Shown here: piece by piece, positions 11,463 to 22,688 of the stretch
Position numbering within the stretch: the first letter of the stretch is position 1
Layout: each line of letters begins with the position of its first letter
Source: Mortierella sp. BCC40632
Lineage: Eukaryota; Mortierellomycota; Mortierellomycetes; Mortierellales; Mortierellaceae
Assembly: GCA_011634665.1 (NCBI GenBank)
Contig: WAEK01000004.1
Span: 648,001 to 712,000 of the forward strand
DNA length: 64,000 nt
Direction of reading: 5' to 3'
The notes under the pieces: generated by a model
Seen by the model: the letters and a program-made list of their open reading frames with translations, nothing else
Database searches by the model: none
Told to the model about the DNA's origin: nothing
Translations under genes and position numbers: made by a program

Positions 11463-11910
11463 TTGGCCAATACTCTGGCTCAACCCCACTTTTCTGAGAT
11501 GCTCACCATGGCTCGACCTCATCTTCATCCATCGCCACAGTTGAATGCCAGCGCGACAGTGCAGCGGCGCAGAGCAATGAGCAACAAGGCTTTGACCCTT
11601 TGGCCTCAAGAACTGGCCGATCTAGGGAATCCTCTCACTCACTCACTCACTCACTCACTCACTCGCCTACTTGCTCGCTTTCCCTTTGTTGATACCACAG
11701 GCAATAGACACATCGCCTCCCGATGTGCTCTCAGACGCCACAGTCGTACCCGCATCGCCCAATGCATGGCTCCATACGCCCTCTTCTGTCTCCCCCAGTG
11801 TTGCTTGTTTAGAGTGGTATCTCAACCGGTTGCGGTCCTTTCCTATCTTGACATATTTCCCGCTCTATCGCGCTATTGACTACATTTCATTTGTCTATGA
11901 AGATGGATAA
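11463..11910 (+). pseudogene. Orphan coding-like region, possibly frameshifted
   Basis: Two plus-strand frames look protein-coding but are in different phases. The first starts at 11463 (internal ATG at 11511) and contains SNKALTLWPQELADL. The second, 11671-11910, contains CLEWYLNRLRSFPIL and FPLYRAIDYISFVYEDG, then a TAA. Between them is a CTCA tetranucleotide repeat (11634-11663) whose length changes would shift the frame, and no GT donor that would allow splicing. A candidate acceptor (CCACAG) precedes 11700. I recognise no family. It may be a decayed gene, the last exon of an unrecognised gene, or chance. Confidence 0.25.
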
Positions 11911-14802
11911 GCTCCACTCCTTCCTCCTCTCCTACCTCTCCATTCACGCTCGCAATAGATCCGCACCTCTTCTTTCGTTGTCAACTCACCTCACCCTTTC
12001 TCTGTCCCCCTCCCCCCCTCGTGCGTGTCGCGCTCACACATCTCTCGATTCTCGTCTTGAACTCTATAGCCTCTACAGACTGCATGAACCAAGGAACAAA
12101 GTTTTTTTTGAGAAAAAGCCGAACCACCTTTTTTTTCTATCGATTTGGTCCTCGGCCTCTCGGGTCCTGGGGACCGAACACTAGAGACTGGGAGCCCCAA
12201 TCCCCTCCCCAACTCTCCGTCTACCGTCACGCGCCCGTTTTTTTTCTATCCACCATTAGCACCCCGCTACACTCGTCCAATAAGACCCAGCTCCAAGCAC
12301 GTTCCATCGGTGAGAGGTGGAAACGGACCCTTTGATGCTAACCATAGTTGGCCTCGGAACTAATAAAAGAGTGTGTGCCGTGGCATTCGTTGGGCGTTGG
12401 TGGAGAATGAGATTGGGATCCGTCGTCGATTAGACTCCAAAGTCCTTTACATTTTTGTTTCCTGCACTGGTTTCCTAAAGATAGGGCTGGTTCGCACCGC
12501 GAACTCAACCTGTATATGTGTGCCAATGTGCGTGTATGTGCGTGTGTGTGTGTGTATGTTTGGTATGTAGCCTAGGGGGGTACTTTTTTTGTTAACGAAG
12601 ACAACGAAGAAGACAACGAAGACAACGAAGACAACGAAGACCCGACAGAGAGACAGGCAGGCAGGCAGACAGACAGACGGGGCGCTAAATTAGCCGCATA
12701 AACAGCCCGAACACGAAAGAGAGAAAGACGAGGAGGAGAAGGAAGGAGGAGCAAGAGGGGGTATGTGTGAACTGACATAACAAAGAACGGCACTAGTGCC
12801 TGTCTAGCGTCCTTTGAAGACCAATTCTCCTTCCTTTTCATCTTTTGTAACCAAAAGAGTTTAAACAAGAAAAGTAGTACCTATGAGACGGGGACATTGT
12901 CCGGCTCATGCCGCGGAGTTGCCTTCTCTCCCCTATCCCCCCCCCCCTTCTCGCTTGGCGAAGTGACAAAAAAGAGTCTGGGGTATAGATCGACGGGGTA
13001 GAGGCAGGTGTTGACAAGTCTCGACCCTTTTTTATCGCATCACCTTTGGACCGAACAAACAGTGTTGTCCTCGCCCTGGATCGAAAGGAGGCAAAGACTA
13101 AGCATGACACGAATAGCGGTGCATGGATGACTGTGGCTGTATTTTTTTGATCTCGCTTCAGGCACAACAATACCCAGGCCCAAGCGTTGCTCTGAACGCG
13201 ATTTACTTTGGTCCTCTCCAGTCGTCGAACGCACTGACCAGGTCCTTGAAGACTGCTCTTTCCTCTTTGACGTTCTGCTCACTACGACTTCTACTACCCG
13301 TGATGTCCATTTATTACTGTCCTCTCTTCATCAACCATTGCAACACCAAAAAAAAAAAAAAAAAAAAAAAACTATAGGTCATCTTTACTACTTGCTTCTT
13401 CTTCACACACATTCACACGCACACACACGCGCTCTTTCACTGCCCTCATGCCATGGATCCTAGCGGGGACCCATGCTTTTATTCGGAGCCCAGACATACT
13501 TTTGCCTGAATAGGCACGTCTCGGCCACTCTTGGTTGCACACATACACAAGGGGAGCCAGGAGCACGCCAAGACTTTGAGCATCAATACGCATCGGATAC
13601 TTCCGCATCTCGCTTTTTTTTTTTTTTTGCTCATTATTTTCTTATCCCTGGTAACCATTACCAATGTGGTGCATCCTTCTGTATCCCCTATCTCTCTCTC
13701 TCCTTCTAGCTCCTCCCTTTTTTTTGATGCACATATCACAGATACAGAAAAAAATCCAACAACAAAAAAAACAATTGCACAACAACAGCAAACACGAAAG
13801 GGACCGTGTCAAGGCGGCACAGTCTCTGTCCGAGACACTGCAGAGGTGTTCGTTTTTTTGGACAAAGACAGAAAGAAAGAAAGAAAGAAAGAAGGAAAGA
13901 AAGAAAGAAAGAAAGAAACAACCCCTCTTTCTTCGAGTGGACGACTCCTTGATGGAATCTCCGACCCCGACCCCGACCCCCCCAAAGCTTTATTCTTTCC
14001 GTTCTATTCTTTCTGACCCTGGCCCCTGGCCCCTAGCCTAACATGACATGACCTGACCCGACCAATTTTTTTTTTTTTACTCGGTCGTTGGAGGTGTGTC
14101 GTCATGCAGAGTTGACTAGGGGTAATAGGTAAAAAAAAAAGAGTACTGTACTTTCAAAAAAAAAAAAAAAAAAAAAAAAAAACAAAGGGCTAAAAAGAGG
14201 TCCAGAACCGAAGGCATAGAAGATCGCTCGCATGGTGGTTAATCCTTTTCTCCTTTCAAACTTCAAACTTTACGCCCATTCACGGAAAAAGTTTTTTTTT
14301 TTTTGTCATTCTCATACTCTTTCTTTTTTTTTTCTCTTTCTCTTTTTTTTGTTTTTTCTCTCTTTAGTTTCTTTTCTTTTCTTTTCTTTTGAACAAAAAG
14401 GATACCGGTGCTCAAAATTTGATAGGGGAAGGAAAAAAAAAAAAAAAGATGAGCTTCGTCATATACTCATCTTGTTGTATAGGTCAATGCGGACTAAAAA
14501 AGCATAGACCTCTCTCTCTCTCATCTTCCCTTTTCCACCTTCGCAATTTCCATTGTTTACACAGAAAAACTTCGATCCCCAGATTCTAATAAGGATAGTG
14601 GATCGATCGATATCTAGTCCAAGTCCAAGTCCAAGAAAAGAAAAAGTCTGGGACCCCTATTTTTCTCTCTCTCTCTCTCTCTCTCTCTGGGTACCTAATG
14701 CAAAGTACCGAGAGGGAGACAGAGAGAGAAGGAAGGGCCTGGACTGGACCAACAAATTCGATCGCGAGTTGAAAAAAAATGTAAAAAAAGACAAAAGGAA
14801 GA
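11911..14802. other. Gene-poor DNA with simple repeats
   Basis: No gene could be supported. The interval holds an ACAACGAAG nonamer array (12596-12640), GGCA/GACA runs (12655-12680), poly-A (13349-13370), an AAAG-rich block (13869-13918), poly-A (14154-14182) and T/CT-rich DNA (14290-14390). Frames crossing these repeats encode only Lys-Glu-Arg or Ser-Leu-Phe strings. Confidence 0.6.
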
Positions 14803-14874
14803 GGTCTCGCCGAGACTCGAACTCGGATTGCAAGATTCAGAGTCTTGATTGCTAACCAATTACAACACGAAACC
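14803..14874 (-). tRNA. tRNA-Gln (anticodon CUG), copy 2
   Basis: Base-for-base identical in its 72 nt to the copy at 1135-1206, with the same cloverleaf and CTG anticodon. Similarity continues outside the gene: the downstream side shares AAAAGGAAGA with the T4 terminator, and the upstream side shares about 100 bp of recognisably related DNA (for example tctatttcct and ttgcatcatt blocks). The two genes therefore arose from a segmental duplication. Flank divergence with an unchanged tRNA body suggests both copies are under selection. Confidence 0.93.
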
Positions 14875-16236
14875 TTTGCTTCATGCTTGACCGGAGAAAA
14901 AAATCTAGTCATTGAAACTACCTAAAAATACTCTATTTCCTATGGTTTATTCCTCTATTTCCTTGCATCATTGGCCTTCTCCCACCATGTATGGCCCAAG
15001 TGACAATGGGGCAGTAGCCCTAGTATTCCATAAATTCTGCATGCCCACGTTGGGCCCTCGCCTACATAGCTATTTCCAGCAGAAACAGATTATTAAAAAA
15101 AAAAGGCGCTCTTCCACCATGTGTCTCCTGTTATGGCCCTTGGAGTGAGGGATGGCTAGATTGTAGTCGTTGTGGTAGGCCAGCGGCAATGCGCATTTAA
15201 TGTGGTCGCGGGAGGATTGCCTTATAGTCCTTTGCCTACGTAGCCTAATAAGAAAAAAAAAAAAAGACCTAGAGGATGAGCGATGTTTCTGGCCTTTGCA
15301 TAAAGCGACAGTTGGAGTTGAAAACACAGGATAGAGTAAATATATTTGGTATAGTATTTCTCTCCAACCATTAAGGTAATAGGATGAATGATAAAAGACA
15401 AAAAAAAAAAAAAGGTTTTAGTCGATGATACAAGGAGAGGGAGTACCCTCAAGGTTAGAGGGCTTTAGTGGCGTTCCAACACAAACTATGACTTTGACCA
15501 AGAGCATTGAGCAGCAGCAAAAGAAGAGCATGAGCAAAGTAAGAAAAATACAGCGATTGGAAAAGAAGAACACAGAGATGCGATAGTGCCAAAATGATAG
15601 GAAGGGAAGGAATTTGTCAGGATGGCTACATCCGTTGCGTTCGGTGGCATTGTAGAGGAGAGGTGTAGGTGTGTGAGCAGGCCTCTACACTTGGACGCAA
15701 AAATGCCAGATGAATCCCGAGAACGAGTGAACCCGCCCGGGGGGTAAAAAGAACGAGGAAGACTCCATTCTCACGCATATTTCATGCCAATGCCCTCTAC
15801 AGTGTACCCTTGGAGATCTTGAATGGCAATGATGAGGCATTCGATTTGTTAGTTTTAATCCCTCCCCCACCCATAGAAGAAATTTTAGATGCCACTTAAC
15901 TACTACTACCAAGAAAAAAAAATGAAAGAAAGAAAGGCATGCGTAGAGCGCTAAGAGCGTCAAGGATAAGGCAGAGCTTGCTTAAAGAACAGGGGGGCGA
16001 TTCAAGACCAAGCTGAAATGTCGGCGTTGCCACACCTTTTTAGACTCTAACCAATACTCATGAGAAACTCTCGATTTTCTCCAACCACTTCTAACGAGGT
16101 GCATATTGAGTAAAAGAAGCACAGCATACGTTTTAGGTCGCATTTTCTTCTCATATCGGAGCAAACCACTGTTACCATCCTTCAGTGTATGTTTGGTCAC
16201 ACTTGCGAAATTTTATTCATTTTTTAAATATTCTTT
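14875..16236. other. Intergenic DNA, no gene seen
   Basis: The first 100 bp belong to the duplicated tRNA flank. Two stretches (about 14975-15070 and 15108-15245) share short blocks such as tccaccatgt and gcctac.tagc, hinting at a further diverged duplication. The rest contains only short A runs. Confidence 0.45.
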
Positions 16237-17931
16237 TCACTGCGTATCTCTTGCACATGGTGGAACTTTCATGACTGACTCTGGCCAACAGTAGTCATCC
16301 TGATCTGCAATATCAGCTCTTGCAAGCCCGAAGAGTGAGAGCAGATAGCAAAAGACTATCTTACAGTCCTCTCTCAGTGGCCCCTCTCCGTCAGTTGACC
16401 TGAAGTTATCCATAATCTCTTTTGTTCGGTAGGTTAAAGTGCCATCCTCTTTCAATGTACACTCCACAAAAGTCCACTTGGTCGAGTCGGTCACAATGCC
16501 AAATGACCTCAAACAGCCGATTGGCTTTTCTCTGTTGGATCCAACATTGGTTTCATCCTTTGCACCTTGTGTTCGTCTCCTTTGTTGCACGGCTAAATCC
16601 AGTTGAACCATATTTTGAGCAAGACCTTGAGCATAGTCTCCCTTCTTCACCATCGTCACTCCAATCACTTGTGTCTGTTGAGATCGATGCATCGCGGCAA
16701 AGTCCACGAGTCCAGTGCCGAGCATTCCACTGATCTGTTGTTGTTGCTCCAGATACATCTCGTCAAAGAAAAGTTGCATTGATCCGACCATAAATGTGTC
16801 CACAATGGTTGACATTGTGGCCTCGCTTGCTCCAGGTCCAGGCAAACACACTTGGCTCTTGAAGAAGCAGTCATTCACAATGTGGTCCATTAGTGCAGTC
16901 TTTATCTCTAACTCATTGAATGGTTTGGGTTGGAGAACAAACTCTGGAATCAGTTCTGGTCTTCCCAAGCCATAGAGGATGGCAACCTCGTTCCAAGTGT
17001 AAGACGATAAATTCTTTGTTGGACTTCCCAAGGCGATGGAGAGGTTCTTCCAATCATTCTGTCGAGCCATCTTCAAGACAGCTCGGAGTTCAGTGTCTGT
17101 TTGTAGCAATATAGGTAAGGATCCCTCAGTTCCGGTGTGCACATGTATCTGGAGGTTGTTGTCATTTGCTTCAAACAGCTGTGCCATGTGGTTTTGCAAT
17201 TGTCTTTGTAGATCGATGATGGCTGCCTTGTTCGTTTCGGTGACATATTGACAAATAGACCCTCCACTTCTTCTGTTAATGATTTGAAGTGCTGTAGAAC
17301 ACACATACATTCATACACAAAAGAAAAGAGATACACAATCGGAGAGTTAGCTCCTAAGTTCTGAACGGTTCGATTCTGTATCAATATCTACCCCATTTCG
17401 CCTTATCACTTACTAATGGGGGGTTCATCGGTGTTGCTCAATTCAGCACTTGGTCTTTCCAGGTCTACCAGACGTTCTCGTAATGCAATCACTTCTGGGG
17501 TTTCAGGAGCTAAGCATTTACAAAAAAGAGAATCAAAAGTTTACGACGCGATTAGTTCTCTAGATCTAATTAATTCAATCTCGACTAGAGAGCATTCTTT
17601 GGCACATACTTGACTTCAACTGTTGGATAATGATAAAGACATCGCTTGTATTGTATGATGCGATAAAATCATACATCGGTGTTTGTATTTGGAGCCTTCT
17701 TTTATTCCGGACATCAACTGTTTCCAGAAAGATTGGTTGGCCGTTGTCATCAGTAGGAGAGATGGAAACCCTCCATAGAGTAAATGTAGGAGCGCCCAGC
17801 CGAGGAGTCATCTCAGCCATAATACGCTTCCTGAGCCCAGCGACGCGTTCAGACCTATCAATTTCGATTGGCACGGCCATATCGGTGGTATCTCCTTCTA
17901 TGAGACAGAAGACTAATGCTTCGTCTGCCAT
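16237..17931 (-). CDS. Crinkler (CRN) family protein
   Basis: Three exons join in frame: 17610-17931, 17414-17509 and 16237-17291, about 490 residues. The N-terminus is a Crinkler header: MADEALVFCLIEGDTT, then LRKRIMAEMTPRLG, TLWRVSISPTDDNG and an FIIIQQ strand, resembling the ubiquitin-like header of CRN proteins in oomycetes and in AM, chytrid and Mortierella-type fungi. A short hinge follows (exon 2, IALRERLVDLERPS). The roughly 360-residue C-terminal part (SSYTWNEVAILYGLG, LFFDEMYLEQQQQ, GVTMVKKGDYAQGL) matches no domain I can name. No classical signal peptide or HVLVVVP-type junction is apparent. Start is the ATG at 17929-17931, which fits the family better than in-frame alternatives further upstream. 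CRNs act as host-translocated effectors in pathogens; their role in saprotrophic fungi is not established, and I infer none here. Confidence 0.8.
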
Positions 17932-19010
17932 CTGAACGAGGACAGACGAGTTAATGGCTATTTCCTCCACCCGACCTCTCTTCAGATGTCTGAACGTGAC
18001 AAAAGCGCCAAGTCAACCTCAGCAAAGAGCGACCGTGAGAAATGGGCATACCTTTTGACAACTTAGCTGAGAGAGAGGAAACAATGAGGGGCGAAAATAG
18101 TGACGTTATATGGAACCAAGGAACATAGAGTGACTGTTTTCCGAGTTGGGGGGTTCTATCCAGGACATGGGCGAAGTAACGTTTCTTTTAGAGGTTTCTG
18201 TCTCTTCTCTGTACTCATCATCGCTGGAGTCATGGATAGGGTGACCCGGGGAGGGGGAGGGGAAATGTGAGAGGAGGGATAGACTATGTGGATAAATCTA
18301 GCTGGATGGATGCCTTCTATTGACACTGGGGTCGAGAAGACGATGTTGAGTCTCACCAGAATTGCCTTTATATGACCTAGAACGAAATGGATATATTGAG
18401 AACGTTGTCGGGAAGTTTGTCATTTAATTTACCTGGCTCTACTGCCTCGAGTACCACTCACTTTTGAACATTCTCTGGATCCAAGAAAAAAAAATTGATG
18501 CTGTTGAGTAGCCGATGAGGAGAGCGAGTGAAGTTAATAAGATCAAGAGCAAATCCGACTGACAGTCAAGTCGCACAGCAATTGTCGAATTTGCGACGCG
18601 TGGCAGCTTATTGACCATCAAGGGTAATGCCATAGTATAGAATGTTCGCACGCCACCCGCGAGGTAAAGACACCAGATGCCAGAAACTCATCAGAAGCTT
18701 GCCTGCATTGGTGATCAGAAAGCCATAGTCTATAGTCTTCATGAAAGCATGTCGACCCGAAAGCATCTTGCAAACTATCGAGCTACTCATCTAAGAGATC
18801 TAGGGAGCGGGAGGGTGAAGATTAGGAGAGTGGCTTCTCTTGATCCTCTTGACAACTTTTCATCCTCTTTCTCAACTCTTGGGGCATGATGTTGTACAAT
18901 CCCTCCCTTCCCTCCCCTCTCGATCAGCTCTTTTCATTTCTACGAGTTCCAGGGGCTTCTTGTAACATTCATCTTTACTTTTATGAGGCTGATGACTATG
19001 ACGATGACGA
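17932..19010. other. Intergenic DNA with two short membrane-like frames
   Basis: Between the Crinkler and NUBPL-like genes, minus-strand frames at 18608-18790 (HAFMKTIDYGFLITNAGKLL) and 18439-18651 (LLLILLTSLALLIGY, a possible membrane segment) look mildly coding-like, but I could not join them into a gene or recognise a family. A decayed gene is possible. The rest shows nothing. Confidence 0.3.
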
Positions 19011-20685
19011 CTATGACGATGGTGATGCTGGTGCTGGTGACGATGACGGTGATGACGATGAGGGCCATAGCTTATCGACGATCTTGGAAGCAATCGCCTT
19101 GTAATATTGAGTATGCTTACTCTCCGGTCTCGCCACCACTACAGGTTGACCCTTGTCTGAAAGTTGACAAATCTCGGCATGCAGTGCCACATCGCCCAAG
19201 AAATCCATATCCATCTCCTTTGCAGTTCTTTCCGCACCTCCGTCCCCAAAGATGTGGGATTCGTGATTACAGTTGGAGCAGATATGGAGTGACATGTTTT
19301 GAACAATTCCCAGGATCTATGTCAGAGTGAGCGAGAAAAAAAAAAAAGAGGGAAGAAAAAAGAATCACGGTGAGGTGTGCGTTCTCTCTTTTTTTCTCTT
19401 TTGTGATACAACCTTTCCGAAGCAAATGAGAGAGAGAGAGAAAGAAAGAATAACTTACAGGAACGTTCACCTTCTTAAACATATTCACTCCTTTCCGCGC
19501 ATCGATCAAGGCAATGTCCTGAGGTGTCGATACAATCACCACACCACTGAGTGGGATCTGTTGACTGATCGTCAATTGTGTATCACCTGTTCCTGGAGGC
19601 ATATCAATGACCAACAGATCCAATTCTCCCCATTCCACCTGGTGCAACAGTTGTTGCAGTGCCTTCATCACCATCAGTCCACGCCAGACCACAGGTGCAT
19701 CCTCATCCACCAAGAACCCCATAGACATGCACTTGACTCCAAAGTTGGTCAGAGGCACCAATCGATCCTCTGTGTCATTGTAAAAGAAGTGAAGGGAAAG
19801 GTGAAGAGAGAAAGTGATAAGAGGAATGTTGAGTAACCATCTTGATCAGACCATGAAGAAACATATTCAACGTCCTCTTTACCCTACCTGTTCCAGTCAA
19901 CTCTGGCTCGCCACTAAGGTTCATGAGTCGAGGGATCGAAGGTCCAAAGATATCGGCATCCAAGATACCCACGCGCTTATTCATTCCTGCAATCGCCATC
20001 GCCAGATTCACTAGAAATTTAAACAACAGCAAGAAGAAGTATAGTGACAATAATTAAGCCAGTGAGCAGGCAAGGGTCTTTTGTGGAGGGTCTACATGGG
20101 AATCGAGAGTAAACAAAAAACAAAACAAAAGAGAACGAGCTGCGCTTTTTTTGTTATTTACCAGCAGTGGTAGACTTGCCCACACCTCCCTTGCCAGAGG
20201 CAACAGCAATGATATGTTTCACGCCTCGGATGGGCGTTTTTTGTGGTAGTCCTCTCTGCATTCTGGGCATAGTAGGCGCAGGTCCCGTTCCAGGTGCACG
20301 GACTCCTGCTGAAGGAGGTGGTCTCTTGGGAATACCCTATTCAAGACGTAAAAAAAAAGTTAAGTCGTTGAAGAAACTAGGGAGGGGGCGGGCGTGTGCG
20401 GCGGGGGAAGACAGGATATCCTTTGCTTTAAACAGCCGAAGACTATAGCTTTAGGGGAAAAAAAAAAAGGTAGATTCGTACCAGTGGATTCTCATGAAAC
20501 CGAATGGCTGTCGACGAAATGCCTCGACGCGAGTCGTTTCCCATGGCACGCGCCGCGGACGCAGTCCATGGACATGAACCTGTTGAACAAGGAGCCGCCT
20601 TCCATCCAGACATGGTGCCTGTCCTCGCCAAAGTTGATGCTGCTCTCCTTGAGCATGAGCTCCTGAATGCGATCCCAAAGGTCAT
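19011..20685 (-). CDS. NUBPL/Ind1-type mitochondrial Fe-S P-loop protein
   Basis: Predicted Mrp/NBP35-family ATPase that delivers Fe-S clusters to respiratory complex I in mitochondria. Exons 20482-20685, 20162-20336, 19888-20010, 19459-19769 and 19011-19316 join without a break to 372 residues. The first exon is Arg/Ser/Ala-rich without acidic clusters at its start, as expected for a mitochondrial presequence. The deviant Walker A motif GKGGVGKS (116-123) is followed by [32 protein letters not shown] and the metal-binding CSNC (284-287) in [13 protein letters not shown]. The HESHIFG wording is typical of Ind1/NUBPL rather than cytosolic NBP35 or CFD1. The C-terminus ends in a Ser/Pro tail encoded by a GATGAC-like repeat. 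Presence of this gene fits an organism that keeps complex I. Confidence 0.9.
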
Positions 20686-21157
20686 TTTTTTATTTTCTTT
20701 TCTTCGTTCCCTCAATAGAATGAGTGAATGGCGGTGATGACAAAGAGAGCAAAAGGACAAAAGAAAAAGCAAAGAGCTGGCTGATCAGCTCCCGAAACCT
20801 TCATTTGGTCCAAAAAGCCACCACGCGAACAAAAAAAAAAAAGGACTCTTAGAAGGGGAAAAAAAAAAAAAAAAAAAGGAAAAAAAAAAAAAAAAAAAAA
20901 AAGACTTGAGATCCTCTCTTTATTGATGTGTATATGATGTGGAATGACAAGTCTCCTGCTCCTGAGCTTCGCTTATGTGTGTGTGTTCTGTGTGTTTTTT
21001 GTAGTACGCTTGGCCCCTCGCGAATCATGGTGTGCGATATGTTGGCTTCGTCTGCTGGCGATCCTTTGCGGTGCTCTCTTTTTTAATTTTTTTTTTTTTT
21101 TTTTTTTTTTTTTAGACCTTTGACCATTGCTTCTTCACTTTCCCCCTTCATGGTCGC
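20686..21157. other. Short intergenic with poly-A/poly-T runs
   Basis: Separates the start of the NUBPL-like gene from the end of the UBC12 gene. It contains A runs at 20829-20842 and 20861-20903 and a T run at 21090-21114; nothing gene-like is seen. Confidence 0.6.
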
Positions 21158-22275
21158 TTATCTTGTCAACACATTGTCGTATGCAGTACCGTTAACAGAG
21201 CCTCCTCGGACACTCTTGTAGACATTCGTCTCAAAGTTACGTCGGTTGCTCCTCAAATCTTCTGCTGCCTCCTTGTTCAACGGATCATCTGCATTGGGCT
21301 CAAGCAACAGGTACTGAAGTCCAACCATGACTGAGTTGAGTGTCAATACTGGCTTCCAGTCCTCGCGAAGAATGTTCAAACAAATATTGCCATCGGCCTG
21401 GATGTTGGGGTGGTAGATCTATATCCATGTGAAAGAAAAAAAAATAGAGAGAGACGATTCAAGGCTCGTTCAGCATGTGCTCATACAATAACTTAGAACA
21501 TTTGGTTCCAAGCTCTAGGATTGATAGGACAAAGGGGGGGGGGGGGAAGAAACCGCCTACCTTCTGCAAGCACTTGACTTTTTGGGGGTCATGTGGGTAG
21601 TTGCCATTGACAGCAAAGGAAAACTTGAATGTGCCTCCAGCGTAGAATCCTAATAGGGGAAGGGGTATTAGCGACCGTTGGGAGAGAGAGAGAGAGTACT
21701 TTCTTTTTTGTCCAACAGGGCTTGTGCGCTGTGCTCACGCGAATAAACAAGTGGTTGTTTTTTCAGGTCCAATGCAGATGCCGAAATGTGTTCCTCATGT
21801 CTCTCCACATCGTTGTTTTCTTCCATTGCATCCATGAAAGCAACCATCTTGTTCTGCAGAGTATCCGAAGTTGTGCTGACAAATCGAGTACCTTCATCAG
21901 GAGAGATTTCAAGTTCAAAATTGAGCATGTCCTCGGGAACAGGGAAGGTCATCTTCATTGTCCTTGGAAGGTCGAGTTCTCCCAGATCTAGACAGGGGAA
22001 TGAATGAGGAGGAAGGAGCAGCTGTCAGTTGTGGTTGAAGAAAACGATAGGTTGGGTTGAGGCAGCATGCATAGGTCAGAGGAATGTGTGAGGAATAAGG
22101 CGTGAAGGTGTTCATTGGGGTGGAGTGAGGTTGGTGGCAATTGTGGAGAAAGTGATTAGGAGCCATGAGAGGGGGGGGGAGCACCTTTTTGGACACGAAT
22201 CTGAGCAGCGCTGACTTTTGGCTTCTTTTTGTCAGCACTAGCACCATCCTTTTTCATGGACCAGATTTTGATCAT
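21158..22275 (-). CDS. UBC12: NEDD8-conjugating enzyme E2 (UBC12/UBE2M)
   Basis: Transfers NEDD8/Rub1 to cullins, acting between the E1 and Rbx1/Dcn1. Exons 22185-22275, 21892-21987, 21561-21649 and 21158-21418 join to 178 residues, close to the usual UBC12 length. The N-terminal extension MIKIWSMKK, which in UBC12 docks on the NEDD8 E1, is present and followed by a Lys/Ala linker ([14 protein letters not shown]). The UBC fold follows: [40 protein letters not shown] with catalytic C105, and [16 protein letters not shown]. The AIRVQKD-type linker plus the N-terminal extension separates it from ubiquitin E2s. Confidence 0.93.
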
Positions 22276-22688
22276 TGTGTAGTTTTTTGTCGAGGTGATG
22301 TCAAGTTGGGGGAGGGGAAAGGAGGTTGGTTGGTTGGTTGGTTGGTCGGTCGGGCAGGGTTGGTCAAAGTTGGAAGGGGAGGAGAATGAACTGGAGAGAT
22401 GGACCAATTTTTATAAATCATTTCCACGTCACGATGATGCTGGTCTTTGGGTGTCAGTCAGAGAGAAGAGAGTGAGAGAGAGTGAAGGAAGACAAGTCTC
22501 CAATCCTACGCCACCATCGACAAGGCCCAGGATCAATCGATTGCCAGAAAAGAGAGAGAGAAAGAGGAAAAAAAAGACGTTGTTGGACCGCAGGAGCAAC
22601 ACCCACCAACCAACCAACCGACCGACTTTTTTTTTTTTTTTTTTTTTTTTTTCTTTTCCCCCTCTTCCTACTGCAGCACTGTCCATTC
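22276..22688. other. Divergent promoter of UBC12 and the DUF1746 gene
   Basis: The two genes are transcribed away from each other from this 413-bp region. It contains a GGTT run (22325-22350), its near mirror CCAA/CCGA run (22601-22626) and a T run (22626-22652). The GGTT and CCAACCAACC runs are inverted relative to each other and could pair. Confidence 0.5.
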
